64,000 nucleotides of DNA, from positions 124,001 to 188,000 of the forward strand of contig NZ_CANMLV010000004.1 of assembly GCF_947498825.1 (NCBI RefSeq), written 5' to 3'. Numbering within the stretch: the stretch's first letter is position 1; every line of letters begins with the position of its first letter. The notes beneath the pieces are model-generated. The model was not told the DNA's origin and made no database searches. It was given only the letters and a program-made list of their open reading frames with translations. Positions 1 through 8,262 of the stretch are shown here, piece after piece. The position numbers and the translations under genes were made by a program. The DNA comes from an uncultured Cedecea sp. GTDB taxonomy: Bacteria; Pseudomonadota; Gammaproteobacteria; Enterobacterales; Enterobacteriaceae.

Positions 1-141
1 GAGAAATTTCCATTCGTCGTAGGGCAGTTTTTTATAGCCCAATTCGCTCTCGCCCGGAGCAGCAGACGAAGATTTTTCTGCGGTACACCCTGCCACTGAC
101 ACCAACAGAAGTGCAGTAAAAATGAATTTAACCCTGGTCAT
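1..141 (-). CDS. DUF2931-type T6SS immunity lipoprotein, copy 0 (partial)
   Basis: The window opens inside a fourth copy of the immunity-type lipoprotein found three times downstream. The start codon lies at 139-141, and 47 codons are visible before the edge. The peptide begins MTRVKFIFTALLLVSVAGC, a lipoprotein signal with a lipobox ending in Cys19, followed by the same GYKKLPYDEWKF segment as the other copies. By analogy it would be exported and lipidated, and protect the periplasmic side of the envelope from the Tle1 phospholipase encoded upstream in the transcript. The 3' part is outside the window, so whether it is intact cannot be judged. Confidence 0.8.
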   Translation of the reverse strand, partial: MTRVKFIFTALLLVSVAGCTAEKSSSAAPGESELGYKKLPYDEWKFL

Positions 142-185
142 ATTGCCATCCTGTCGCGTTAATAATTAGACGCTGATGCTGGCTG

Positions 186-866
186 TCACCAGTTACCGTA
201 GGGGTAGGTTTTACCTTCTATAAACTCCTTAATGTCTTGATCATATCCATATGAAAAGTCACTTTTAGTCACACCTTTGCACATTTCCATTTGCTCACTC
301 GACACGGTGGTAATTTTGGCATCCGACTGGGGAACCACTGGATCACCTAAATTATCCAACCAGACACTCACCTTACCTCCGGGGGCCAGACCAATTACCA
401 TCGTGTCACGGTAATACGTCTCGTCTGGGCGATAACTGTCGGTATACAACGTGGTCATCTGTTCCCAGGTGCCTTTTTTAAATATCACCAGGGTTTCATA
501 ACTCTTTTTGTCTATCACCGAGTCCCAGCAGAACCGCAGCATCAGAGGAAGCGCCTTGCCCTTATTGTAGTAAGACTGTGTAACGCCCAGATGGTCATTC
601 CAGCGTCCCACACTGACCTTACTTGGCCTTGTGGTATCAACATACTGGTAAGTGGTCTTATAACCGGCCCCATCCACCATCAGCGCCTGGGTGGCGAGTG
701 CTGGCAACGCTTTGGGGTAAATAAAGAGAAATTTCCATTCGTCATAGGGCAGTTTTTTATAGCCCCATTCGGTCTCACCCGGAGCAGCAGACGGAGATTT
801 TTCTGCAGTACACCCGGTCACTGACATAAACAGCAGTGCAGTAAAGATGAAGTTAACCTGAGTCAT
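186..866 (-). CDS. DUF2931-type T6SS immunity lipoprotein, copy 1 (Tli-like)
   Basis: A 226-residue lipoprotein. An in-frame upstream start near 980 lies inside the neighbouring copy, so I take the ATG at 866, which has a Shine-Dalgarno-like AGGA (CAGGATGACAAT) just upstream and a signal peptide with lipobox VTGC. The mature part has no catalytic motif. The family (DUF2931) is commonly found next to DUF2235 (Tle1) phospholipases, and the likely role is to neutralise Tle1 in the periplasm; this is inferred from position and lipidation. It is nearly identical to copy 2 except for a few residues after the lipobox and a different C-terminal stretch (about 20 residues before the shared tail ending TYPYGNW). 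Confidence 0.8.
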   Translation of the reverse strand: MTQVNFIFTALLFMSVTGCTAEKSPSAAPGETEWGYKKLPYDEWKFLFIYPKALPALATQALMVDGAGYKTTYQYVDTTRPSKVSVGRWNDHLGVTQSYYNKGKALPLMLRFCWDSVIDKKSYETLVIFKKGTWEQMTTLYTDSYRPDETYYRDTMVIGLAPGGKVSVWLDNLGDPVVPQSDAKITTVSSEQMEMCKGVTKSDFSYGYDQDIKEFIEGKTYPYGNW

Positions 867-909
867 ATTGTCATCCTGTGCGTTAATAATTAGACGCTGA
901 TGCTGGCTG

Positions 910-1590
910 TCACCAGTTACCGTAGGGGTAGGTTTTACCTTCGATAAAAGCTTTTGTCTCCTTGGTATATCCATAACCATTAGGGAAATTAGTCACGCCC
1001 TTGCACATCTCCATTTGCTCACCCGATACCGTGGTGATTTTGGCATCCGACTGGGGAACCACTGGATCACCTAAATTATCCAGCCAGACACTCACCTTAC
1101 CTCCGGGGGCCAGACCAATTACCATCGTGTCACGGTAATACGTCTCGTCTGGGCGATAACTGTCGGTATACAACGTGGTCATCTGTTCCCAGGTGCCTTT
1201 TTTAAATATCACCAGGGTTTCATAACTCTTTTTGTCTATCACCGAGTCCCAGCAGAACCGCAGCATCAGAGGAAGCGCCTTGCCCTTATTGTAGTAAGAC
1301 TGTGTAACGCCCAGATGGTCATTCCAGCGTCCCACACTGACCTTACTTGGCCTTGTGGTATCAACATACTGGTAGGTGGTTTTATAACCGGCCCCATCCA
1401 CCATCAGCGCCTGGGTGGCGAGTGCTGGCAGCGCTTTGGGGTAAATAAAGAGAAATTTCCATTCGTCGTAGGGCAGTTTTTTGTAGCCCCATTCAGTCTC
1501 ACCCGGAGTCGTTGCCGGAGATTTTCCTGCAGTACACCCGGTCACTGACATAAACAGCAGTGCAGTAAAGATGAAGTTAACCTGAGTCAT
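910..1590 (-). CDS. DUF2931-type T6SS immunity lipoprotein, copy 2 (Tli-like)
   Basis: A 226-residue lipoprotein starting at the ATG at 1590, with the same signal peptide and VTGC lipobox as copy 1. Its central part matches copy 1 almost perfectly. Its last third (from about GEQMEMCKGVTNF onward) matches copy 3 instead, so the gene is a mosaic, as expected from unequal crossing-over or gene conversion within the array. The gap to copy 1 is 43 bp and carries the same sequence as the other inter-copy gaps. Role as Tle1 immunity protein is inferred from linkage to the DUF2235 gene. Confidence 0.8.
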   Translation of the reverse strand: MTQVNFIFTALLFMSVTGCTAGKSPATTPGETEWGYKKLPYDEWKFLFIYPKALPALATQALMVDGAGYKTTYQYVDTTRPSKVSVGRWNDHLGVTQSYYNKGKALPLMLRFCWDSVIDKKSYETLVIFKKGTWEQMTTLYTDSYRPDETYYRDTMVIGLAPGGKVSVWLDNLGDPVVPQSDAKITTVSGEQMEMCKGVTNFPNGYGYTKETKAFIEGKTYPYGNW

Positions 1591-1633
1591 ATTGCCATCC
1601 TGTGCGTTAATAATTAGACGCTGATGCTGGCTG

Positions 1634-2323
1634 TCACCAGTTACCGTAGGGGTAGGTTTTACCTTCGATAAAAGCTTTTGTCTCCTTGGTATATCCATAA
1701 CCATTAGGGAAATTAGTCACGCCCTTGCACATCTCCATTTGCTCACCCGATACCGTGGTGATTTTGGCATCCGACTGGGGAACCACCGGATTGCCGCGGT
1801 CTCCCAGCCAGACGCTAACCTTACCCTCAGGAGCCAGACCAATAATCATGGTTGAACGATAGTAGGTTTCATCCCAGCGGCTGTCTGTATAGGGTGTGGT
1901 CATCTGCTCCCAGGTACCTTTTTTAAACAAAACCTGGGTTTCATAACTCTTTTTATCGATGACCGAATCCCAGCAGAACCGCAGCATCAGGGGTAATGCT
2001 TTACCTTTATTGTAATAGGCTTGTACCCCCCCCAGGCGATCATTCCAGCGCCCTACGCTGACCTTGCTCGGCTCGGTGTTATCAACATACTGGTAGGTGG
2101 TCTTATAACCGGCCCCATCCACCATCAGCGCCTGGGTGGCGAGTGCTGGCAACGCTTTGGGGTAAATAAAGAGAAATTTCCATTGGTCATAGGGCAGTTT
2201 TTTATAGCCCAATTCCGTGTGGGTTGTGGTATCACCGTGCGCAACAGACTGCGTTTTTCCTGTGGAACACCCTGTCACTGACACCAACAGACAAACAGTG
2301 AAAATGCCTTTAGTTAAACTCAT
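1634..2323 (-). CDS. DUF2931-type T6SS immunity lipoprotein, copy 3 (Tli-like, effector-proximal)
   Basis: A 229-residue lipoprotein. The start ATG at 2323 is preceded by AAGGAA, and the signal peptide MSLTKGIFTVCLLVSVTGC ends in a lipobox cysteine. This copy is the most divergent of the array in its N-terminal third and in the region around residues 110-160, and it lies only 18 bp after the tle1 stop codon. That position suggests it is the original cognate immunity gene, with the other copies arising by duplication. Function is inferred from context: an outer-membrane or periplasmic lipoprotein that would block the phospholipase effector. Confidence 0.82.
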   Translation of the reverse strand: MSLTKGIFTVCLLVSVTGCSTGKTQSVAHGDTTTHTELGYKKLPYDQWKFLFIYPKALPALATQALMVDGAGYKTTYQYVDNTEPSKVSVGRWNDRLGGVQAYYNKGKALPLMLRFCWDSVIDKKSYETQVLFKKGTWEQMTTPYTDSRWDETYYRSTMIIGLAPEGKVSVWLGDRGNPVVPQSDAKITTVSGEQMEMCKGVTNFPNGYGYTKETKAFIEGKTYPYGNW

Positions 2324-2341
2324 ATTGCTATTCCTTAGCGT

Positions 2342-4024
2342 TTAATACTCAGAGGTGGTGAGGTCACCGTTTTTCACGGCGCTATCATGCAGGCGCTGCT
2401 GATCATCCATATACCATACCGAACGTATCCAGTGGTCATTAGGCTTATTGGGGAAGACAAACGCCTTAGCTTCTTTGGGACCAAATCGATGGATGAATAT
2501 CTCTCCCGTTTTCGGGTCCACCCATAAATTACGATCGGATTCGATGTTCCAGTTGGCGGAGCAATGGGTATATTTCCCTATAAGCAGCCGCTCTTCTTCG
2601 GTAAACGGCTGCGGAGCTTGCCCAAGACGCATGGCTTTTCCTTGGGCGATGGCTTTATCACAAAGAACTTTCAACTCTACCGGCAATGAATATTTTTCAT
2701 CGTTTTCTTGAATTGGCTCAAACAATACTCCTGCCTCCTGAGCCGCATCCAGCATCACGCGCAGGCAGACGTTGGCCCATTCATTGGGAATGGCCATTCG
2801 CTCAAAAAACACCGCGGCACCGACCTGTTTGTGTATCATCCCGGCCCGACGTTGATTGCTATTCATCACGCCTACAGAGCGGGTTTTGGTAGTTATTTTT
2901 CCATGGGGCAACAAGTATTTCAATGCAGGCAGAGACACCAACATTTCCCTGGCTTTCTCCGCATTACGGTATACCCGGGTATCGGTTTCTCTGGTATCGT
3001 CGCTGACAATTTCAAATTCGGGGCAGCTCAGAAACAGACTTTCATTTTCCTGCAGAGGCGACCCCACCGGGTTATAACCGCCACCGATATCTGAATGCGA
3101 TCCCGGTAAAGCAAGCTCGGGCCACATGCCATTAATGCTGTTCAGGCTGAAGTTATAACGGTACTCATTCATAGCGGTAATCTGAAAAACCTTCTTCGCC
3201 ACCGAAGGACGCAGTTCCAGTTTCACCCTCGGATTGCTGCGGCCGTTAATGTCGAAGAAATTGGTAATCCCGCCAATAGCTGCCACGGTATCGAAAATGC
3301 CTAAGAAGCGGACTTCGCCGGAAGGTTCGCCGTCGTAATAATCCCCCCTGAGCCCTTTCGCAATCGCACTGGCTATAGCAGGATCCTGTTCCATAACCCG
3401 ATTGGCAAAGTGCCGTGCCGCCGCTGCCCCACGGCTAAAACCAAAGACATCAAACTGAATTTTTGCAATACAAAAATCAGGATTTAAATTAAATTCCATA
3501 AACTCTAATATAGCGCGAGTGATCCCTTCCATTGCCTCGTCAGTTTTCGTCACCACACCTTCAAACACATCCAGAATACTGGTGCCCAGTCCCATACCCA
3601 TAGCCGAGTCTGATTCACCTGCCGCTGTACCTATCCCGGAAATGTACGTTTTAATTTGAGCTGACACCTGGTCTTCTGTAAGAGCCTGATCTGGCAGGTA
3701 GAGTGTGTTTAGCCAGTGAATATTTGAATAATATCCGCGATAGCTGCCATTCGAAATTCTGTCTTTGTTGATGGCGTTAAGAAAGTCCTCGCAGCTTTGC
3801 GCATCTTTTTGATTCACACCCTGCTTAGGGGCATTGCATTCATTGAATTGCATCAATCGAGATGCGGTATTTTCCCGGTTATTCCCCGTACCGTCGAAAA
3901 ACATGCCGATGGTTAAGATCACGCCGCGCACTGGCTTTTTCTTTGCGACAACCGTTTTCCACTCATTATGAATACTGGTTTTATGGGTCCCGTCTGTTAC
4001 GTCATAACCCTGATATTTTGTCAT
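2342..4024 (-). CDS. tle1: T6SS phospholipase effector, Tle1 family (DUF2235)
   Basis: A 560-residue alpha/beta hydrolase of the DUF2235 family. The N-terminal GMFFDGTGNNREN motif and the nucleophile elbow GFSRG (Ser197) are visible, with Asp245 in GIFDTVAA and His310 in PGSHSDIGGG. This spacing equals the Ser-Asp-His triad I recall for Tle1 of enteroaggregative E. coli. The family hydrolyses phospholipids in the target cell periplasm after delivery on VgrG. The start overlaps the vgrG stop by 4 bp (ATGA), indicating translational coupling. The lipoprotein array follows directly. The reading frame and all catalytic motifs are intact even though the secretion machine upstream is damaged. Confidence 0.9.
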   Translation of the reverse strand: MTKYQGYDVTDGTHKTSIHNEWKTVVAKKKPVRGVILTIGMFFDGTGNNRENTASRLMQFNECNAPKQGVNQKDAQSCEDFLNAINKDRISNGSYRGYYSNIHWLNTLYLPDQALTEDQVSAQIKTYISGIGTAAGESDSAMGMGLGTSILDVFEGVVTKTDEAMEGITRAILEFMEFNLNPDFCIAKIQFDVFGFSRGAAAARHFANRVMEQDPAIASAIAKGLRGDYYDGEPSGEVRFLGIFDTVAAIGGITNFFDINGRSNPRVKLELRPSVAKKVFQITAMNEYRYNFSLNSINGMWPELALPGSHSDIGGGYNPVGSPLQENESLFLSCPEFEIVSDDTRETDTRVYRNAEKAREMLVSLPALKYLLPHGKITTKTRSVGVMNSNQRRAGMIHKQVGAAVFFERMAIPNEWANVCLRVMLDAAQEAGVLFEPIQENDEKYSLPVELKVLCDKAIAQGKAMRLGQAPQPFTEEERLLIGKYTHCSANWNIESDRNLWVDPKTGEIFIHRFGPKEAKAFVFPNKPNDHWIRSVWYMDDQQRLHDSAVKNGDLTTSEY

Positions 4025-6555
4025 TCCGCCTCTCCGTTGGTTTTTACCTTACCGAATTCAGCTTTTACCGATGACGGGATTAGAGTATTGACAGGCGATG
4101 TTTTGCCTTTTTCATCAGTAATTCCCTGTAAAACATCGCCCTCAGCTGTTGTTATTCGATAAGGCGTTGACGGTTGCGGAATACCTTTATCATCGGTAAG
4201 AATAAAACCGCCACCAAACCCTCGCGGCATCTCAACTGGCGCGATATTAAGACTGGCAGCCCCCATCTTCTGCGCGTTAGTGCACTTAAAAAGAATATTT
4301 CCTGGGCAGCCCAGCTCGATATTTCCGCCGCTCAGTTTGATATAAGCCCCGCCACAGGCAAGGACCAGTTCCTGGTGGGCAGAGACCGTCACTTTCCCTT
4401 CCGAACTTTGAATATCAAGATCCTGTTGAGCGCTAACCGATAAAGCGTCACTCTGCGCCTGAATATTTACCTGGCCTTGTGCTGCCAGCAACTGCATGCC
4501 CTGACCTTTCGCCAACAGACTGACGGCTTCCCCCGCCGCAACGGTGAACGACTGGCCAGCACTGATATCGGTGTTGTCTCCCGACATGATCCCCACACTT
4601 TCACTTCCCGAAGCTATCCGCAGCGCCCTGGCACTGACCATGCCGATACCCTGTGGCGCATGCAATAGCATTCCCGGTGCAGTGAGATTGCTTAACGAAG
4701 CATTTAATTGTTGCTGACTGCGAACATCCCCTTCGGTCGCCTTTGCAGAAGTTGCCGCCTTCGCCATGCTGCGTGCCAAAGTTAATGCCTGCTCCAGTTG
4801 CCGGATAGCTTCATCCATCTCCAGCATCTGTTCTTGTGCCTGGGGCTGTTCATCTGCACTGATAAACACTCCCTTCCCACCACGGATACTTACCCAGTCA
4901 TCCGTGCGCAGCTCTGCCCCTTCACCGCGGAGCACTCTTTTTGCATCAACATTGTGACCCAGATTGAGTTGGGTTTTACCTCCATACTCCGTACTGAGTT
5001 TGACATGCTCTTCACCACGCTTGTCTTCCATCCGCAGCTTGTTCAGGCCAGCTGTGCGGATAACATTGCGCGTGCTGTTAGCTTCAGTAACGTGATCGAC
5101 GTGACGGGAGTCGTGAAGGGCATGGGCGATATACGGACGGTCAGGATCGCCTTCATGGAACGCGATGGCCACTTCGGTACCCTGTATCAGCGGGAAGTGG
5201 AAGCCATATTTGTCACCGCCGTAAGGTTTGGCAAAGCGAACGGGCATACTTTCCATGCCCTGACGTTTATCGTCGCGGTCAGCATCAAATTTCACCCGAT
5301 ACATGCCGGATGCATCCTGCCAGGCGTAGATGTCGTTATCTTTCGCACTGGTCACACGCGCCGTCAGGGTGCCGCTGACCACCGGGCGTTTTTTCGCGGC
5401 TGGGCGCCAGCAGCGGTTCTCGTAGTACGGCATCCCTTCCCACATCACTATCAGGGCATCTTTACGACTGGCGATATAGCTCGTGCGGGTAATGATAATA
5501 CCATTGTCCGTTTCTGATGGCAGGGTAGGCGACACCACACGTTCACTGATGGTCAGCACCTGGGCCGGAGAAAGCAGGGCATCATTACTACAGCCGCCGA
5601 TAGCCGTCTGCCCGGACAGGAAACGTTCATGCTCCAGGCGTGCCCAGAAGTTGCCGGTTTCCGCTGAAGGTGTGATTTTATCGCCACGTTCAAGATAACG
5701 CGGCAGGTAGTGATAGACCTCACCGTAGGTAACACCGTCACCGTCGCCACGGGTCATGTCCGCCGGTACAGAGGTCAGGACATTCTGAGCTTCACGGTGA
5801 TTGTAATCACTGGCGGTAACATTACGCTCAACCACGTTCTGACGGACGTTAACCCCCCATACCGAGTCAGCAGCATTATCACTCATCCCTGACGGGCTGC
5901 TGAGTGGCAGCGATTTACCAAACGTCCATGCGCTCTGCTTGTCTGCGAAATGCACCACTTCGGTCTGGGTGTCAGGCTGCAGGGTGAAGAAGTAAAAAAT
6001 CCCCACCTCAGCCAGCAGACGTTCAATGAAGGCAAGATCATTTTCCTTGTACTGGTTTATCTGTTCACGCTTTGGATAGTCGGCTTTGAGGGTGAATTCA
6101 TACTCCCAGCCCTTCAGGCCATGCTCCTGCAATACTTCAGTGACAACTTCCGGTACCGATTTGTTGACGAAAAAGCGGTGAGTACGGAATTGTTTACGCA
6201 GCAGAGACAGAAAAGGCTCAATAATAATCTGGTACGTCGCCTGGTCACGTGAGCCACTGATACGCTTAAAATGCGTCACCACGCCATGCACCACTTTCTG
6301 CCCGGTCAGCCCCATCAGAGGCCCGGTCCCCATGGTCAGCGTGGCAGGCTTAGTCAGCAGTTGCGCTGAAATGATATTTTGATCGCTGCTGGTAAAGATG
6401 ATGTCGTAGTGGTAAAGCTCACTCATGAACTCCTTACCGTTAAACTCTTCCACATCCAGAGAAGCTGTGCAGGACGGAATATCCAGGCGGTAGCGGTTCA
6501 GTCCACCTTCAGTTAGCGCAGACAGGGTGTTCTTAAGCGTATCTGTCAGACTCAT
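4021..6555 (-). CDS. vgrG: T6SS spike protein VgrG with C-terminal TTR-like extension
   Basis: An 844-residue VgrG. The N-terminal half is the gp27-like hub (about residues 15-370), followed by the gp5-like OB fold around SMPVRFAKPYGGDKYGFHFP and EVAIAFHEGDPDRPYI, then a DUF2345 beta-helix rich in repeated short strands (about 600-760). The last 70 residues (GGFILTDDKGIPQP onward) resemble the transthyretin-like domain that loads Tle1 in E. coli. An in-frame ATG five codons upstream (6570) lacks a ribosome site, whereas the ATG at 6555 has GGAG at 8 bases, so I use 6555. The protein forms the puncturing tip of the T6SS tube; its frame is intact. Confidence 0.92.
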   Translation of the reverse strand: MSLTDTLKNTLSALTEGGLNRYRLDIPSCTASLDVEEFNGKEFMSELYHYDIIFTSSDQNIISAQLLTKPATLTMGTGPLMGLTGQKVVHGVVTHFKRISGSRDQATYQIIIEPFLSLLRKQFRTHRFFVNKSVPEVVTEVLQEHGLKGWEYEFTLKADYPKREQINQYKENDLAFIERLLAEVGIFYFFTLQPDTQTEVVHFADKQSAWTFGKSLPLSSPSGMSDNAADSVWGVNVRQNVVERNVTASDYNHREAQNVLTSVPADMTRGDGDGVTYGEVYHYLPRYLERGDKITPSAETGNFWARLEHERFLSGQTAIGGCSNDALLSPAQVLTISERVVSPTLPSETDNGIIITRTSYIASRKDALIVMWEGMPYYENRCWRPAAKKRPVVSGTLTARVTSAKDNDIYAWQDASGMYRVKFDADRDDKRQGMESMPVRFAKPYGGDKYGFHFPLIQGTEVAIAFHEGDPDRPYIAHALHDSRHVDHVTEANSTRNVIRTAGLNKLRMEDKRGEEHVKLSTEYGGKTQLNLGHNVDAKRVLRGEGAELRTDDWVSIRGGKGVFISADEQPQAQEQMLEMDEAIRQLEQALTLARSMAKAATSAKATEGDVRSQQQLNASLSNLTAPGMLLHAPQGIGMVSARALRIASGSESVGIMSGDNTDISAGQSFTVAAGEAVSLLAKGQGMQLLAAQGQVNIQAQSDALSVSAQQDLDIQSSEGKVTVSAHQELVLACGGAYIKLSGGNIELGCPGNILFKCTNAQKMGAASLNIAPVEMPRGFGGGFILTDDKGIPQPSTPYRITTAEGDVLQGITDEKGKTSPVNTLIPSSVKAEFGKVKTNGEAE

Positions 6556-6633
6556 GATTATTGACTCCATGGGGTAACCTGCAGTCCGTGACTTTCTTGC
6601 CGACGAGCAAGTAACAGGTTTAATCAGGGATAC

Positions 6634-6842
6634 TCAGCGAGTACGAAAAAGAGTGATTGCAGCTCCAGCCCCAGGGACGCAGGCAAGGGTTTTAACCAGC
6701 AACACGGTCATTTCTAAATTGCTCATGCCGTATTCGCCGTCTCCGATAATGGGGATAAAGCGCTTAACAAATGTGTAAAAATACGCTTCCGGAAGAAACA
6801 GTCCCCCACCATCACTAAAATTAAAAAAATAAAAACCTTCAT
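6634..6842 (-). other. Two overlapping tiny ORFs (39 and 30 codons), possibly one frameshifted small membrane protein gene
   Basis: ORF a runs from an ATG at 6842 to a TGA at 6723 and begins MKVFIFLILVMVGDCFF, a hydrophobic start. ORF b starts at 6726, overlapping the first stop as ATGA, and encodes MSNLEMTVLLVKTLACVPGAG and nine more residues, ending at 6634. The second frame stays open far upstream of its ATG and reads as plausible protein (FVKRFIPIIGDGEYGMSN), which suggests that a single small membrane-protein gene was split by a frameshift. I do not recognise the family. It lies between a lipoprotein gene and vgrG, on the same strand. Confidence 0.4.
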
Positions 6843-6859
6843 GACTTTATGCCGAGGCA

Positions 6860-7324
6860 CTATTCAGAAACTTCAATTGAGCCATAAGGCCTTAATATTT
6901 CTAGATCTGTCAGTGGAAAATTATATACCTGGCCTTGACTCAATCCGACACCAACAACAAATTTCCTTGGTTCATCGGCTTTTCCGACAGACACCAGGAC
7001 AAAGTCAACGATGTATTTCTTATTGTTTTCGAATTTATAAAATGATGGGGGTATACATAGTTGGCTTGATTTTATTAAAAGTGGCGGATTATCAACAAAT
7101 GCTTGATTCTTCGACGGCGTACCTCTTGGATTAATCGAAATGATTGCGGGTTGATAATCCTGCGCATTCGCAATATGGAAGCAAACATTAGCCCCAATTA
7201 AATTAACCTGCGTCGTTTCATCAAGCTGAAGCCGATCCCCCTGACCAGGGCACCCCGTCAGCAGAAAAATGAAGGACAAAATTAATCCCCTAAAAGAAAG
7301 AGAGCTATATCTTTTAATCACCAT
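6860..7324 (-). CDS. Putative T6SS-associated immunity lipoprotein
   Basis: A 154-residue protein with signal peptide and lipobox LLTGC (Cys25), followed by GDRLQLDETTQVN. Similar short lipoproteins in enteric T6SS clusters are described as putative T6SS immunity periplasmic lipoproteins. Its start overlaps the end of the upstream metallopeptidase gene by 7 bp, a coupling typical of effector-immunity pairs, so it may protect the cell from that peptidase; this is inference. Two cysteines in the mature part (near NVCFHI and LCIPPS) could form a disulfide in the periplasm. It is distinct in sequence from the DUF2931 array. Confidence 0.65.
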   Translation of the reverse strand: MVIKRYSSLSFRGLILSFIFLLTGCPGQGDRLQLDETTQVNLIGANVCFHIANAQDYQPAIISINPRGTPSKNQAFVDNPPLLIKSSQLCIPPSFYKFENNKKYIVDFVLVSVGKADEPRKFVVGVGLSQGQVYNFPLTDLEILRPYGSIEVSE

Positions 7325-7878
7325 GGAAACCCTCTTAACGCCTCTTTATAATGTTGCCGGATAGCACTTTCTGAAATATCACCATCCAGAGTGATATCAT
7401 TTGATCTTTGTAATGTAATCCATGCTTTATAACCATGCGCCTGCAAGGTGAAATTATCGGCAATTATCTGCGCCTGCTGCTCCATTGGATAATCGCTTAA
7501 CAGACGACCATCAAGGGTGTAGCGGTAGCTGACCCACCAACTCACCAGACCTCTACCGATGACGTTCATTCCCCTGGCACGTTGCCAGACATGACTCATC
7601 TCATGAATGAAAAGATGCTGAAGGTCATCCAGCGTCTGAGAAAAATCCTCTCTGTATAACGTGGTACGAAAATACAGTTCACCATCAGGCGTCATTGCCA
7701 CATTCTCGTTCTGCAATCCAAATGGCAGATAACTGTCATGATGAATTTTCACCTTATCGTAATCGATACGGTTGCCGAATACCGTTCTGGCCAGGGCGAT
7801 TTCTCCGGTGGTCAGTTTTCTGACGGTATCATCATCCTGCTTTTTGTCGTTCTTCTTGCTGGTATCATGAATGGTCAT
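7318..7878 (-). CDS. Small zincin-like metallopeptidase, T6SS-associated (Vgr/Rhs-related)
   Basis: A 186-residue protein without signal peptide. The motif HEMSH (residues 92-96) is a classical HExxH zinc site, and a downstream Glu at about 133 in MEQQAQIIADNF could be the third ligand. Proteins of this type appear near vgrG genes in enterobacteria, often annotated as Vgr-related or Rhs-related, and their role is unproven. The start at 7878 has a strong GGAGGCAGGGA ribosome site. The downstream lipoprotein gene overlaps by 7 bp. A small T6SS effector with adjacent immunity lipoprotein is the most economical reading; a spike-processing peptidase is the alternative. Confidence 0.65.
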   Translation of the reverse strand: MTIHDTSKKNDKKQDDDTVRKLTTGEIALARTVFGNRIDYDKVKIHHDSYLPFGLQNENVAMTPDGELYFRTTLYREDFSQTLDDLQHLFIHEMSHVWQRARGMNVIGRGLVSWWVSYRYTLDGRLLSDYPMEQQAQIIADNFTLQAHGYKAWITLQRSNDITLDGDISESAIRQHYKEALRGFPW

Positions 7879-7892
7879 TCCCTGCCTCCGGT

Positions 7893-8018
7893 TTAGCGTT
7901 CAAGTGCGTCTGAAAATTCAAACCCAATCCCTTCTTCATCATTCCAGCCGAGCGTCAGGGAGTGTGGTTTTTGCTTCGCAGCCATGTGGGTCAGCAGTTT
8001 CCGACTCAGCACCGGTGT
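7893..8018 (-). pseudogene. C-terminal remnant resembling ClpV/TssH
   Basis: Minus-strand reading gives TPVLSRKLLTHMAAKQKPHS then LTLGWNDEEGIGFEFSDALER and a TAA stop at 7893, 15 bp before the metallopeptidase start. The pattern (PVLSRxLL, a polar turn, a final beta-strand) resembles the extreme C-terminus of ClpV ATPases, and clpV normally follows hcp in this type of cluster. Upstream the frame is broken, with only a shifted YDALTAAG trace. An internal ATG at 7985 would give a 30-residue peptide. I read it as the tail left after deletion of clpV. The assignment rests on a short match and is uncertain. The stretch from 8019 to 8218 shows no recognisable gene. Confidence 0.45.
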
Positions 8019-8218
8019 CCGGCAGCGGTCAGCGCGTCATACAAGGGTTCAGACGTCACAGCTGGATGGCTGGATTTTCCATGACTCTCTCTCTCTTTAT
8101 CGGCTCCTGGACACGCTACCGCCCATCGCTGTTTCCCGTGATGGGGACCAAAGCACATACGGTCAGGCTGGCAGTTTGTGGGTTTCTTTGCTCAACGCCC
8201 GCGCAGGCAGACGCTCAG

Positions 8219-8255
8219 AAAAAAAACGAAAAAGCGGACAGGAAACCCCGTCCGC
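8219..8255 (-). terminator. Rho-independent terminator after hcp
   Basis: Minus-strand hairpin with 6-bp arms GCGGAC and GTCCGC (8250-8255 and 8234-8239) followed by a T-rich run (TTTTTCGTTTTTTTT). It lies a few bases after the hcp stop codon and probably limits transcription into the downstream effector genes. Confidence 0.85.
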
Positions 8256-8262
8256 ATTGGGC

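Larger units (their letters stand above)
1..2323. repeat. Tandem array of at least four immunity-gene units, about 724-bp period
   Basis: Start codons of successive copies lie at 141, 866, 1590 and 2323, giving periods of 725, 724 and 733 bp. Both the coding parts and the short intergenic gaps are repeated, so the unit is gene plus ribosome-binding site. The array continues beyond the left window edge. Confidence 0.93.

Noticed and set aside
867-980. Upstream starts of the immunity lipoproteins (MVMDIPRRQ...)
   Set aside because: This stretch is the 3' end of the neighbouring copy read in another frame; the lipoprotein signal begins at the internal ATG.
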